Made by a program: the position numbers and the translations under genes
NCBI RefSeq assembly: GCF_030815125.1
Contig: NZ_JAUSWH010000027.1
Coordinates: forward strand, 1-32,997
Origin: Allorhizobium paknamense
Lineage (GTDB): Bacteria > Pseudomonadota > Alphaproteobacteria > Rhizobiales > Rhizobiaceae
Direction: 5' to 3'
Length of the DNA stretch: 32,997 nt
Shown here: piece after piece, positions 1-7,732 of the stretch
Layout: the number at the start of each line of letters is the position of its first letter
How positions within the stretch are numbered: position 1 is the stretch's first letter
The notes under the pieces: generated by a model
Told to the model about the DNA's origin: nothing
Seen by the model: only the letters and a program-made list of their open reading frames with translations
The model's database searches: none

Positions 1-1677
1 AAGCCGCCACCGCAGCACTACAGCGTGCAATGGAACGAGACCGATCTCGATTATCTGCTGCGCCGTCTGGAAGAGGACGGCGCCTTTTATTGGTTCAGCC
101 ATGAACAGGGCCGTCACAGGCTGGTGGTGGCCGACCACCAGATCGGCTGGCAGGACCCGTCCGCCTCCGCCGAGGGCGAAACGAAGGTGCGGCTGGCGCA
201 GGGTTCGTCGGATCGCAATCACATCAATGAGTGGATGCGAGATTACGCCTATGTCCCCGGCAAGCGGGCCGGTGCGGACTGGAACTTCGAGACCCCTTCC
301 CTGGTACCGCAGAACGTGACGCCGTCCCTGGTGCAGATGCCGGGGGCGGAAAAGAGCGAGCTTTACGAATACCCGGCCCGCATTGCCGACCCGAAGGCGG
401 CGGAGCGGGCGGAGAAGTTCCGCACCCAGGCGAGTGAGGCCGATCATGAGCGGGTCATGGGCCAGTCGACTGTGCGCTTCCTGGAGGCGGGCCGCAAGTT
501 TACCCCCTACGAGGAGCCGCATCCGGAGCATCAATACGAGGAGTATGTCATCACCCGCATCCGCCATGAGGTGGTGGACCGGTCCTATGAGACAACCAGC
601 AACGAGCCGGAATACCGCAATGGCTTCGAGGCGATCCCCTCGCGCGTGCCGCTGACGCCGCACCGGGAGACGAAGCGTCCGCGGCTGGAGGGGGCGCAGG
701 TGGCCATCGTTGCCGGTCCGTCCGGCGAGGAGATCCACCCGGACAAATATGGCCGGATCAAGCTGTGGTTCCCGTGGGACCGGCGGGCACAGAAGGACGG
801 TTCCGACACCTGCTGGGTACGGGTGGCGCAGAACTGGGCGGGCGGCCAGTGGGGCGGGCAGATCATTCCACGCATCGGCATGGAGGTGATGGTTGCCTAT
901 ATCGACGGCGATCCCGACCGGCCGCTGGTGACCGGCGTCGTGCCAAACCCCAAGAACCCCGTGCCGTATTCCTTGCCCGAGAATAAGACCAAGAGCGTGT
1001 TCCGAACCAATACGCATAAGTCGAAAGATCCCAGCCAATTCAATGAACTGAGTTTCGAAGACGAAGCCGGCCAGGAACAGATCTACATTCATGCGCAGAA
1101 GGACATGAACATCGACATTCTTCACGATCGAAGCAAAACTGTTGGTCACGATCAGAGCGAAGATGTCGGTCACGACAAATCGATCAGAGTTGGCAACGAT
1201 CACACGGAAACCATCGGGGTGAACAAGACCCTTAGCGTTGGCAAGACCTTCGCTCGGACCGTTGGAATGGTTTCGAGCGAGCAGGTCGGCATTCTCAAAT
1301 CGACGTTTGTCGGTGGAGACCAACTCGTCGTGGTTGGGTCCAATAAGGAAGAAAGCATCGGCAAGGGGCTTAATTATTCAGCAGGTGAGACCATAGGCTT
1401 CGATGTGGGCCGAGTTTTCGAAATTAAAGCCGTTGACACTTTCCGCGTCACGGTTGGCGAGGCGCGCTTCGAAATGGACAAGAGCGGCACAATCGTCATC
1501 CATGCCCCGACTAGCACAATCGTCAAAGGTGGTGGAGCCCAACTGACGGTCGGCCCGGGCCCTATCCTGAGAAGCACGGAGATCGTTCCGGGCAAAGCGC
1601 CAGTTCCTCCTTCGCATTGCCTGCGAAAAATGGCTGCCCAACGTGTTCCTTTTATAAAGCTGGACAAAAATGGATAG
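1..1677 (+). CDS. vgrG: VgrG, type VI secretion spike protein (5' end outside the window)
   Basis: This is the C-terminal part of a VgrG, the trimeric tip protein of the type VI secretion tube. The frame is open from base 1, so the N-terminal gp27-like domain is cut by the window edge; the first visible residues (KPPPQHYSVQWNETDLDYLL) are the conserved VgrG stretch that precedes FYWF. The gp5-like OB-fold follows, with DKYGRIKLWFPWD, WVRVAQNWAGG and GDPDRPLVTGVV. After it comes a beta-helix of short repeats (VGHDQSEDVGHDKS..., VGNDHTETIG) over about residues 370-460, and a C-terminal tail ending KLDKNG. No catalytic domain is fused, so it is probably a carrier for cargo encoded downstream. 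Its stop overlaps the DUF4123 start by 8 bases. The first 950 bases are very GC-rich and the 3' part less so, which fits a conserved core with an exchanged tail. Confidence 0.95.
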   Translation, partial: KPPPQHYSVQWNETDLDYLLRRLEEDGAFYWFSHEQGRHRLVVADHQIGWQDPSASAEGETKVRLAQGSSDRNHINEWMRDYAYVPGKRAGADWNFETPSLVPQNVTPSLVQMPGAEKSELYEYPARIADPKAAERAEKFRTQASEADHERVMGQSTVRFLEAGRKFTPYEEPHPEHQYEEYVITRIRHEVVDRSYETTSNEPEYRNGFEAIPSRVPLTPHRETKRPRLEGAQVAIVAGPSGEEIHPDKYGRIKLWFPWDRRAQKDGSDTCWVRVAQNWAGGQWGGQIIPRIGMEVMVAYIDGDPDRPLVTGVVPNPKNPVPYSLPENKTKSVFRTNTHKSKDPSQFNELSFEDEAGQEQIYIHAQKDMNIDILHDRSKTVGHDQSEDVGHDKSIRVGNDHTETIGVNKTLSVGKTFARTVGMVSSEQVGILKSTFVGGDQLVVVGSNKEESIGKGLNYSAGETIGFDVGRVFEIKAVDTFRVTVGEARFEMDKSGTIVIHAPTSTIVKGGGAQLTVGPGPILRSTEIVPGKAPVPPSHCLRKMAAQRVPFIKLDKNG

Positions 1678-2641
1678 TATCGCGACAGAGGCCTATGATC
1701 TCGATGAAGAGCCTGTCGAGTTGAGCTATGCTGCACAGGTTTTGCTGGAAGGCTACCGCAAGATGCCGAAGCCGGCCTTTGCAGTCATGGATGGTGCAGG
1801 TTTTTACGATCTCAAGGCAAAGCTTTCAGACGAGAACATCTACTGCCGGTCCCTGTTTCTGGACCATGCGGATGAGGCCATCGAGCGCGCCGGGGGCTGG
1901 CTGGTTCCTGTTGAAGATGACGCTGCGCTGATGAAGATGCTGCAACTGCCTGGCGCTGCAGAATCCATGGTTTTTTGGAGCTGCCCGCTGGGCGAACCCG
2001 CCTTGCATAGACATCTGCGCAGCTTGAACGTTGTTATCATTCCAAATGACGAGACGCCGCCGGAGCAGGCGAGCACTGGAGAGGGCGACACAGAAGCAGA
2101 ATTCGCCAAAGAGCAGAGCGTAATGTTTCGCCATTACGACCCAGAGGTCGTCAACAGCCTTCTACCATTGATGACGGCAGCGCAATATGCCCGCTTCTTT
2201 GGGCCCGCGACCCAGTTCATGTGGTATTCGTCGCAGTACAACAATCGGCGACGAACCTCTCCACCCGACGATCTTCCCGTTGCGCCACACGGCCCCCTGC
2301 GATTCACAGCCGAGCAGATCGCCGAACTGGAAGAAAGCCGCGAGCACAACTCCGTTCAAATCATCATGCGTTTCCTACGCAAAGTCGACGCGAAACACGC
2401 GGACACGATGAGCGACGAGGAACTCCGACAATTCGTCTGCCACTATATGGATGATGGTCGTTCTTTAGGCATGCGCGGCGAGCGCGCCCTAGGTTATTGG
2501 GCTTACCTCAATCTTCATAGCGGCGGGTCGCTGAGCCGCGATCAAAGCTTTCGCGACTTCATGTTGCGGGACAAAAAATTCGGGTCCCCCGACGACAAGA
2601 TGTACACGCTGATGCAGCGCTTGAGCGAGCAGGCGGATTAA
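1670..2641 (+). CDS. DUF4123 domain protein, T6SS effector adaptor/chaperone
   Basis: This 323-residue protein has the DUF4123 fold signature. There is an N-terminal stretch with AFAVMDGAGFYDLKAKL, CRSLFLDHADEAIERAGGWLVPV, then LHRHLRSLNVV, FRHYDPEVVNSLLPLM and FFGPATQFMWYS. The family (also called Tap or TEC) binds the C-terminal tail of a cognate VgrG and a specific effector, and loads the effector onto the spike without itself being secreted. The ATG lies inside the last codons of vgrG (8-base overlap), so the two are translationally coupled. The putative effector starts 25 bases after its stop. The order vgrG-DUF4123-effector-immunity is standard for cargo-effector loci. The C-terminal third (about residues 220-323) is a helical extension that may be the effector-specific part; that last point is inference. 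Confidence 0.88.
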   Translation: MDSIATEAYDLDEEPVELSYAAQVLLEGYRKMPKPAFAVMDGAGFYDLKAKLSDENIYCRSLFLDHADEAIERAGGWLVPVEDDAALMKMLQLPGAAESMVFWSCPLGEPALHRHLRSLNVVIIPNDETPPEQASTGEGDTEAEFAKEQSVMFRHYDPEVVNSLLPLMTAAQYARFFGPATQFMWYSSQYNNRRRTSPPDDLPVAPHGPLRFTAEQIAELEESREHNSVQIIMRFLRKVDAKHADTMSDEELRQFVCHYMDDGRSLGMRGERALGYWAYLNLHSGGSLSRDQSFRDFMLRDKKFGSPDDKMYTLMQRLSEQAD

Positions 2642-2666
2642 GGATTGGAACAAAAAGGCAAGTTGA

Positions 2667-3794
2667 ATGGCCGCTGATATTTTCGAGGATCGCTGGGGTA
2701 GTACAGTTCCCCTAACGCAAAGCGATGTGACGAAACGCTACTTTGATTGGGAGGAGCTATTTTCAAAAAGTGGCAATAGCCCTGCAATCGGGAAACAATC
2801 GCGTCTTCCGCAGGCCTCTGAGGCTAAATCAGCTACAAGTTCTGGCCAGCAGACTATGACAACAGCTGAAGCCAAACCATGCGCCACATGTGATAAAAAT
2901 AAAAATTACAGCCTTGCCTTTTTGGTCAAAGATGCAAACGACAAAATTTGCACCGGAATGTATTATACGGTAAAATATGAGCACTCAGGCGAGTTATATC
3001 AAGGAATTATTGATGAAAATGGGCTCACGGAACGGTATTTCTCCGGTACAGGAGAGGAAAATATATATTTATACATCGGTCATCGCTCTAAGGAAGATGA
3101 CTATCCAATAAGCCAGACTACTGAAGAGGAAAAATACGATGAGGCGCCTTTGGCCTTTTCAAAGGTCGAGTTGATATCTGAAAAGAAGATTTCAGATGCT
3201 AAGACGAAACGGCTATGGAAACCATGGACTTTCTCTACAGAAGCTGCCAAGCATACCATTGATAATTGGGAAAAAAGGAAACGTTATGTTTATGATGATC
3301 GCTTCCCGAATAAAAACTGGGATGGAACTCATGTGAACGGTGAAAGATTAACTATTGGTGCAGGCCATCTTATTACATCTAATAAAGAGGCTGAGGATTA
3401 TCTGGAAAAATACCCCACAACCGGACCAGGGATGACTGATTCTGAGATAGATGATTTGTTTAAAAACGATGTCAAAACAAAAGCTAAAATAGATGACGCG
3501 AATGAAGATATTAATGTTCCCCTTTATCAAAATGAATTCGACGCAATTATAGATATAAGATTTAATGCTGGCTCTGGGTCAACAGACTTCGAGGGCGGCT
3601 TCTCAAATACCGATCCTCATAACAAGACAAATGGGAAGTCATTAAAAGATCTCCTAAACGCAGGTAGGTATACGCAAGCTGGGAATCGTATACTTACCGT
3701 TGCGAACTCTGCAAAAAAGAATGGCGTTTCCGAGTGGCACAAAGGTGTACAAAATAGACGAAACGATCAAAAATCTGTTTTTTTTGGAGAGTGA
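2667..3794 (+). CDS. T6SS cargo effector with C-terminal GH24 lysozyme (muramidase) domain
   Basis: This 375-residue protein sits directly after the DUF4123 adaptor. The N-terminal 75 residues have no domain I recognise. Residues about 80-140 look like a small beta domain (YSLAFLVKDANDKICTGMYY..., GIIDENGLTERYF) of the sort often found in VgrG-linked cargo, preceded by a CATC motif. Residues about 190-375 match glycoside hydrolase 24 (T4-lysozyme type): WEKRKRYVYDD with E202 and D211, LTIGAGH with T229, YQNEFDAIIDIRFNAG, and VQNRR near the end. In T4 lysozyme the E-D-T triad cuts the MurNAc-GlcNAc bond. Here D and T are separated by 17 residues, not 5. No signal peptide is present, as expected for a T6SS substrate. 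Base composition is clearly more AT-rich than vgrG. A plain phage endolysin is less likely because of the neighbours. Confidence 0.85.
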   Translation: MAADIFEDRWGSTVPLTQSDVTKRYFDWEELFSKSGNSPAIGKQSRLPQASEAKSATSSGQQTMTTAEAKPCATCDKNKNYSLAFLVKDANDKICTGMYYTVKYEHSGELYQGIIDENGLTERYFSGTGEENIYLYIGHRSKEDDYPISQTTEEEKYDEAPLAFSKVELISEKKISDAKTKRLWKPWTFSTEAAKHTIDNWEKRKRYVYDDRFPNKNWDGTHVNGERLTIGAGHLITSNKEAEDYLEKYPTTGPGMTDSEIDDLFKNDVKTKAKIDDANEDINVPLYQNEFDAIIDIRFNAGSGSTDFEGGFSNTDPHNKTNGKSLKDLLNAGRYTQAGNRILTVANSAKKNGVSEWHKGVQNRRNDQKSVFFGE

Positions 3795-3796
3795 GC

Positions 3797-4381
3797 ATGA
3801 AACTATTCACATTCCTTTTTGTTCTCCTAGCCTCAGCCAATGTATACGCTGCAGACTGCATTAAGGGTGGAGAATTGGCAAAAAAAATAATAGACAAGTC
3901 AATATCATTTTATCCGGGTAATAAAGGAATATTCTACAAGGAACCCACCTCGTCGGCGTGTTTCATTTCTAAAGATAATCAATATGTGGATGACGCAAAA
4001 AGCGTATCAGATTATAAAGAGGAAGTGAAAGTTGACGTCATAGAAGACATAAAGGCTTATAATGGGCTGTGGATTGATAACAACTCGTCCCAATCGAACC
4101 TTTTGATAAAATTTTCTAACGGCAATATATCATTAGAGGGCGGATCAGAATACACTAATTCAAGCGGATCCACGGATACTGGAGATTTCAGTGGATCATC
4201 GGAATTTTCGTTAAAAGACGGCATAATTAAAGTTAATTCAAAAAGTCAGGAGGGCTGCTATATTCAGCTACGTTTAGTTGGAGAGCTTCTTGTAGTTCTT
4301 GACAGTGGGGAAATATTGGGTAACTGCGGCGGATACGGCGCGAGTTTTTCCGGAATTTACAAGAAAAAAAATAAGACTTGA
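3797..4381 (+). CDS. Putative periplasmic immunity protein for the lysozyme effector
   Basis: The protein has 194 residues from the ATG at 3797. An in-frame GTG at 3791 is possible, but GGAG at 3786-3789 is better spaced for the ATG. The effector stop (3792-3794) lies immediately before it, so translation is coupled. The N-terminus MKLFTFLFVLLASANVYA is a clean Sec signal peptide with cleavage predicted at AYA-AD or nearby. The mature part is acidic and rich in Ser, Gly and Asn, with no family I recognise. The C-terminus (YIQLRLVGELLVVL, then CGGYGASFSGIYKK) looks like a beta-barrel or lipocalin-like strand pair. Position and export both fit an immunity protein acting where a muramidase would attack. 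The function is inferred from context only. The gene shares the AT-rich composition of the effector. Confidence 0.72.
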   Translation: MKLFTFLFVLLASANVYAADCIKGGELAKKIIDKSISFYPGNKGIFYKEPTSSACFISKDNQYVDDAKSVSDYKEEVKVDVIEDIKAYNGLWIDNNSSQSNLLIKFSNGNISLEGGSEYTNSSGSTDTGDFSGSSEFSLKDGIIKVNSKSQEGCYIQLRLVGELLVVLDSGEILGNCGGYGASFSGIYKKKNKT

Positions 4382-4385
4382 GTTA

Positions 4386-4540
4386 AAAATACGAGCTGAA
4401 GAAAATGGATGCTTCCGAGTTATATATCGAATTGAAGCAGTTTTGCGCCGTGGTAGCGCATACGCATTGAAAACAGGGGATACAGTTGCATATCGTTGCG
4501 ACAGACCTCATAAAGCGGAACGTCTAAGGCGCCTGCGGCG
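4386..4540 (+). pseudogene. Possible fragment of a RelE/HigB (Gp49-like) toxin gene
   Basis: Just after the immunity gene one frame reads ELKIRAEENGCFRVIYRI, which resembles the central EIRIRDxxGxFRVIY core of Gp49/HigB-type toxins. About 60 bases later another frame reads ATDLIKRNV, which resembles the C-terminal EIDLIKRRL of the same family. No single frame joins the two and no start precedes them, so if the match is real the gene is a frameshifted relic. The similarity is short and was judged by eye. Confidence 0.3.
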
Positions 4541-4615
4541 AACTTCAGTAGATGGAGATTATCTAGAAAGCAGTTGCGCCCTCATGCTTTATTAACATTT
4601 TGAAGCACAAGAGGC

Positions 4616-4631
4616 GCCCAGTCATCTGGGC
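4616..4631. terminator. Short perfect hairpin after the immunity gene
   Basis: GCCCAG-TCAT-CTGGGC forms a perfect 6-bp stem with a 4-base loop in the gap between the effector/immunity pair and the AP2 gene. No T-run follows on either strand, so a role as an intrinsic terminator is only possible. It lies 45 bases upstream of the AP2 gene start and could also affect its mRNA leader. Confidence 0.3.
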
Positions 4632-4675
4632 CGGTACGTAAAAAGTCATGACCTGTTCCAACCAAAACGAGCATC

Positions 4676-5338
4676 ATGAACAGTAAACTTACTGTCAAAG
4701 AGAAAGCCGCAACGACATTACATTGCTCATCTGAAACATCCTCATTTGAACGAGTTTCAACCAATGGCAATGATTGTTCGAGAGCGCGTTTCCATGACGA
4801 AGCGATGTACGCCATCCATCGGCTGGATGTCGACAGGCATGGACAGAATGCCTGGATGGTGAACCTGTCTCGCGGCGGCAGGCCGATCCGGATGACCTTC
4901 AGCGACAGCACGTATGGCGGCAAGGATCAGGCACTGGAAGTGGCGCAGGTTTATCGGGATGCGGTTCTCAAGGTCGTTCCTCCCTTGACCCACAAGGACA
5001 TGCGGATGCTGGTGCGCAAGAACCGGCCGGAAGGAAGTGCAATACCAGGTGTTTATTACAAAGAAGCGCGTGGGATCCGCAAATCCGGCAGCTGGATTGC
5101 GCGCATTGAAATACCTCTCGATGATCCGAAGCCGGTCATTCCAGGAAAGCGGCGCCGAAAGGCTCTGACGCGCACATTCAGCGTTGATAAATACGGCTAT
5201 GAAGAAGCGCAGCGCATGGCGGAAGAAGAGCGTATTCGGATGGTACTGGCGGTCGAGAACGGTGAAGATCCAGCATTGCGGAGTCCGCAGGCCCTTACCC
5301 TGCATGAAAAGCTGAGGCATCGTCGGAGCGACAATTAG
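4676..5338 (+). CDS. Protein with two tandem AP2-like DNA-binding domains
   Basis: The protein has 220 residues. Two copies of an AP2-like unit are visible. The first covers residues about 46-98 (IHRLDVDRHGQNAWMVNL, then TFSDSTYGGKDQALEVAQVYRDAV). The second covers about 121-190 (SAIPGVYYKE, SWIARIEI, TRTFSVDKYGYEEAQRMAEEERIRM). Each has the AP2 plan: three strands, with a conserved Trp in the second, then F-S-x-x-x-YG-x-x-x-A and an amphipathic helix. In bacteria and phages AP2 domains usually occur in homing endonucleases or as stand-alone DNA-binding proteins. No nuclease motif (HNH, GIY-YIG) is visible here, so a transcription factor or nucleoid-type binder is more likely. The first 42 residues are Ser/Thr-rich and unconserved-looking, and the true start could be the Met at residue 44 (base 4805). 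A 3' extension LTLHEKLRHRR is basic. Confidence 0.75.
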   Translation: MNSKLTVKEKAATTLHCSSETSSFERVSTNGNDCSRARFHDEAMYAIHRLDVDRHGQNAWMVNLSRGGRPIRMTFSDSTYGGKDQALEVAQVYRDAVLKVVPPLTHKDMRMLVRKNRPEGSAIPGVYYKEARGIRKSGSWIARIEIPLDDPKPVIPGKRRRKALTRTFSVDKYGYEEAQRMAEEERIRMVLAVENGEDPALRSPQALTLHEKLRHRRSDN

Positions 5339-5600
5339 CTGGACCTGCGCTGACAGGAAGGCATGAGGGAGGCAGTTGAAGGAAAGGGAACCCATGACCC
5401 TGCCATTTCCTGCCCGCCCACTTCACGGCCGATATGAGGGTGCGGCCTCCGTGCCTTGCTCTTGAACTGATACGAACCCGTGACCCCGACGTCCTGTTGC
5501 TGTATCCGAATTTTCGTTTCTCCTCTTGCACTGAGCAACAGAGATGATGCTGCGAAGGGGCTATATGTCTTTTGGCCTTGATTGGCCGTCGCCGGACACG

Positions 5601-6398
5601 TTACGACCGCTTCCAGTCAGAAATTCGAGAAAAATACTCGGCTTCAATGACTTCAAGAGCGCCCCTACCGAAAAAGACCCGCAGCGGTGGATTATCGGCG
5701 TCCACCAGTTTGAGCAACGATAGCACCGAGTCCTGCGGATCGCCGGATGGCATCTTGCCGAACATCTGCAATATGCCTGCTCGAACGTGATCGTAGTCAC
5801 TAATAGCTTCAGCCTTACGAGCCGAAGGACCCGACCAATCCGTAGCATATGGCATGGGCTCTACCAGCGTCACCTTGATGCTGAAGTCCATGACCTCGGC
5901 GGCTAGAGCCTGGCTCATTCCTTCGAGGGCCCACTTCGACGCGTTATAGATGCCGAAGAACGGAAATGCGGTGACGCCGCCGATCGACGAGACCTGAATG
6001 ATGTGGCCGCTGCCTTGCGCTCTGAGATGTGGGAGCGCTGCTTGCGTGACCCAGAGCGCGCCGAAGAAATTCGTCTCGAATTGGTCGCGGGCCTCAGGTT
6101 CAGACACCTCTTCCACCATTCCGAAAAGACCGTAGCCGGCATTGTTGACGACAACGTCCAGACGCCCGAAATGAGCAACAGCAGCGTCAATCGCGCTTTT
6201 TGCGGACGCGCGATCAGTGACATCGAGTGCAAGTGGAAGAACCCGATCGCCGTATTGGTCGACAAGGGGTGTGAGCGTCTCGATGTTTCGCGCTGTGGCG
6301 GCCACCCGGTCACCACGCAACAGGGCAGCCTCAGCCCAGATGCGACCGAAACCGCGCGATGTGCCGGTAATGAACCAGACTTTTGATTTGGTAGACAT
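5601..6398 (-). CDS. Short-chain dehydrogenase/reductase (SDR), classical type
   Basis: The protein has 265 residues from the ATG at 6398, preceded by AGAGG. A longer open frame upstream lacks family similarity. Classical SDR features are in order: the nucleotide-binding ITGTSRGFG at residues 10-18, LDVTD at 58-62, NNAG at 85-88, the catalytic Ser in VSSIGG (137-138), and Y151-x-x-x-K155 in YNASK. The enzyme would oxidise or reduce a hydroxyl/carbonyl with NAD(P). The substrate cannot be read from sequence. It is the last gene of a four-gene minus-strand run, 61 bases after the hydrolase, and probably shares its transcript. Confidence 0.93.
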   Translation of the reverse strand: MSTKSKVWFITGTSRGFGRIWAEAALLRGDRVAATARNIETLTPLVDQYGDRVLPLALDVTDRASAKSAIDAAVAHFGRLDVVVNNAGYGLFGMVEEVSEPEARDQFETNFFGALWVTQAALPHLRAQGSGHIIQVSSIGGVTAFPFFGIYNASKWALEGMSQALAAEVMDFSIKVTLVEPMPYATDWSGPSARKAEAISDYDHVRAGILQMFGKMPSGDPQDSVLSLLKLVDADNPPLRVFFGRGALEVIEAEYFSRISDWKRS

Positions 6399-6459
6399 GT
6401 TTGCCTCTCTGCCGCCCTCTTCTCTGAGGGCGATCAAGTTCGGGAGTGTCGGGAGGTGA

Positions 6460-7641
6460 CTAAGGTCTGAGATGCCGCTCGAAAAATGCGTCGATCTTGT
6501 CGAAAGGGATCTTGTCGTCTTTGTCGTAGAGGTCCGTATGAATGGCATCCTGCACGATCAGCAGTTCCTTCGGCTCTGCCGCCGCCTTGTAAGCGTCCTC
6601 GCTGAAGTAGCGGGAATGCGCCTTCTCGCCCGCGATGAGCAGAACGGGACGCGGTGAGATCTTGGCTATACGGGTCAGGATCGGCATGTTCACGAAGGAC
6701 AGCGGCATGGTGCCGGTGAAAGCTCCTTCAGAGTTCAGCGACCGTTTGTGGAAACCGCGTGGCGTCTTGTAGAAATCGAAGTACATCCTCACGATCGGAT
6801 CAGTTACGCCATCAACGGTCTGAGGCAGGAAGCTCGGGCCCGGAGCCGGGGCGCCATTCTTCGCGTCCACCCAGCGCTGCTGACTGATGTGCTCCAGCAT
6901 GCCTGTGCGCCCGGCGAGATCCATCTTGTCGTGATAGCTCTGCGCCATCAGGCGGGAGATATCGTACATGCTGAGGGCGACGACAGCCTTGATGCGCTTG
7001 TCGACCGCCGCAGCATTCAAGGCAAAGCCACCGCCACCGCAAATCCCGATCACGCCGATGCGGCTCTGATCCACATAGGGAAGCAGACCGATGTAATCGA
7101 CGGCGGCGCTGACATCTTCCGTGTTGATTTCTGGTGAGGCGAGATTGCGCGGCTCGCCGCCGCTCTCGCCTGTATAGGAGCGGTCAAATGCGATGGTCAC
7201 AAAGCCGCGCTCGGCCATGATTTGCGCATAACGACCGGAGACCTGTTCTTTCACCGAGCCGAACGGGCCGTCGACCACAAGAGCCGCCAGTCGTTGATCC
7301 CCGATCTCTTTCGGAAGATAAAGATCGGCCGCAAGCGTGATGCCATAGCGGTTCTTGAAGGTTACCTTCCGGTGATCGACCTTGTCGCTCCTGGGGAAAA
7401 TCTTATCCCATTCCTGTGTCAACTCCAGGCTTGCCCCGGAGGGCATCGGTGCGGTTTGCGCCATAAGAGGCTGCGCGAGCAAGACGGCGGAAACGTAGCT
7501 GGCAACGATGCTGCAAGACAGCCTTGTGACGAGGCGTCCTGCGGCTGCAGCCAGAGATGTCCTGGGGTGTTGGCCTGCGCTTGAAGGTTCCTTGCGCCAA
7601 AGGCATGCAGTCATGACATTGCAAAGCATGTCGATCTCCAA
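6460..7641 (-). CDS. Exported alpha/beta hydrolase, dienelactone-hydrolase/YcjY-like
   Basis: The protein has 393 residues from the furthest start; starts at Met5 or Met10 are also possible. An N-terminal basic stretch and a hydrophobic segment (LVTRLSCSIVASYVSAVLLAQPLMAQ, read in parts) ending AQ-TA suggest a signal peptide, giving a periplasmic enzyme. The alpha/beta-hydrolase core follows: LAADLYLP, LVVDGPFG, AFDRSYTGES, and the nucleophile elbow GICGGGGF with Cys201 in place of Ser. Cys nucleophiles are known in dienelactone hydrolases. An acid is likely near the IAGEKAHSRYF region, and the catalytic His in QDAIHTDLYD near the C-terminus. It belongs to the run of redox genes controlled by the divergent LysR gene. 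The substrate is unknown. Confidence 0.88.
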   Translation of the reverse strand: MEIDMLCNVMTACLWRKEPSSAGQHPRTSLAAAAGRLVTRLSCSIVASYVSAVLLAQPLMAQTAPMPSGASLELTQEWDKIFPRSDKVDHRKVTFKNRYGITLAADLYLPKEIGDQRLAALVVDGPFGSVKEQVSGRYAQIMAERGFVTIAFDRSYTGESGGEPRNLASPEINTEDVSAAVDYIGLLPYVDQSRIGVIGICGGGGFALNAAAVDKRIKAVVALSMYDISRLMAQSYHDKMDLAGRTGMLEHISQQRWVDAKNGAPAPGPSFLPQTVDGVTDPIVRMYFDFYKTPRGFHKRSLNSEGAFTGTMPLSFVNMPILTRIAKISPRPVLLIAGEKAHSRYFSEDAYKAAAEPKELLIVQDAIHTDLYDKDDKIPFDKIDAFFERHLRP

Positions 7642-7732
7642 TCAAATAGATGCTTGAGGATTTTGGATGCAGCGATTACTTCCCGCCCCTGCGCAATCTG
7701 TGCTGGCCTGCCAGGGCTGAAACACTTGGGCG

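Noticed and set aside
4757..5395. Long open frame on the minus strand opposite the AP2 gene
   Set aside because: It is the mirror of a GC-rich coding region; the plus-strand product has clear repeated domains and this one has none.
5460..5520. Minus strand reads GGGTCACGGGTTCGTATCAG, recalling a tRNA T-arm and attachment site
   Set aside because: The arms do not pair into a T-stem, and no acceptor stem or CCA end could be found; treated as chance.
6748..7137. Plus-strand open frame inside the hydrolase gene
   Set aside because: No family features and fully antisense to a well-supported enzyme gene.
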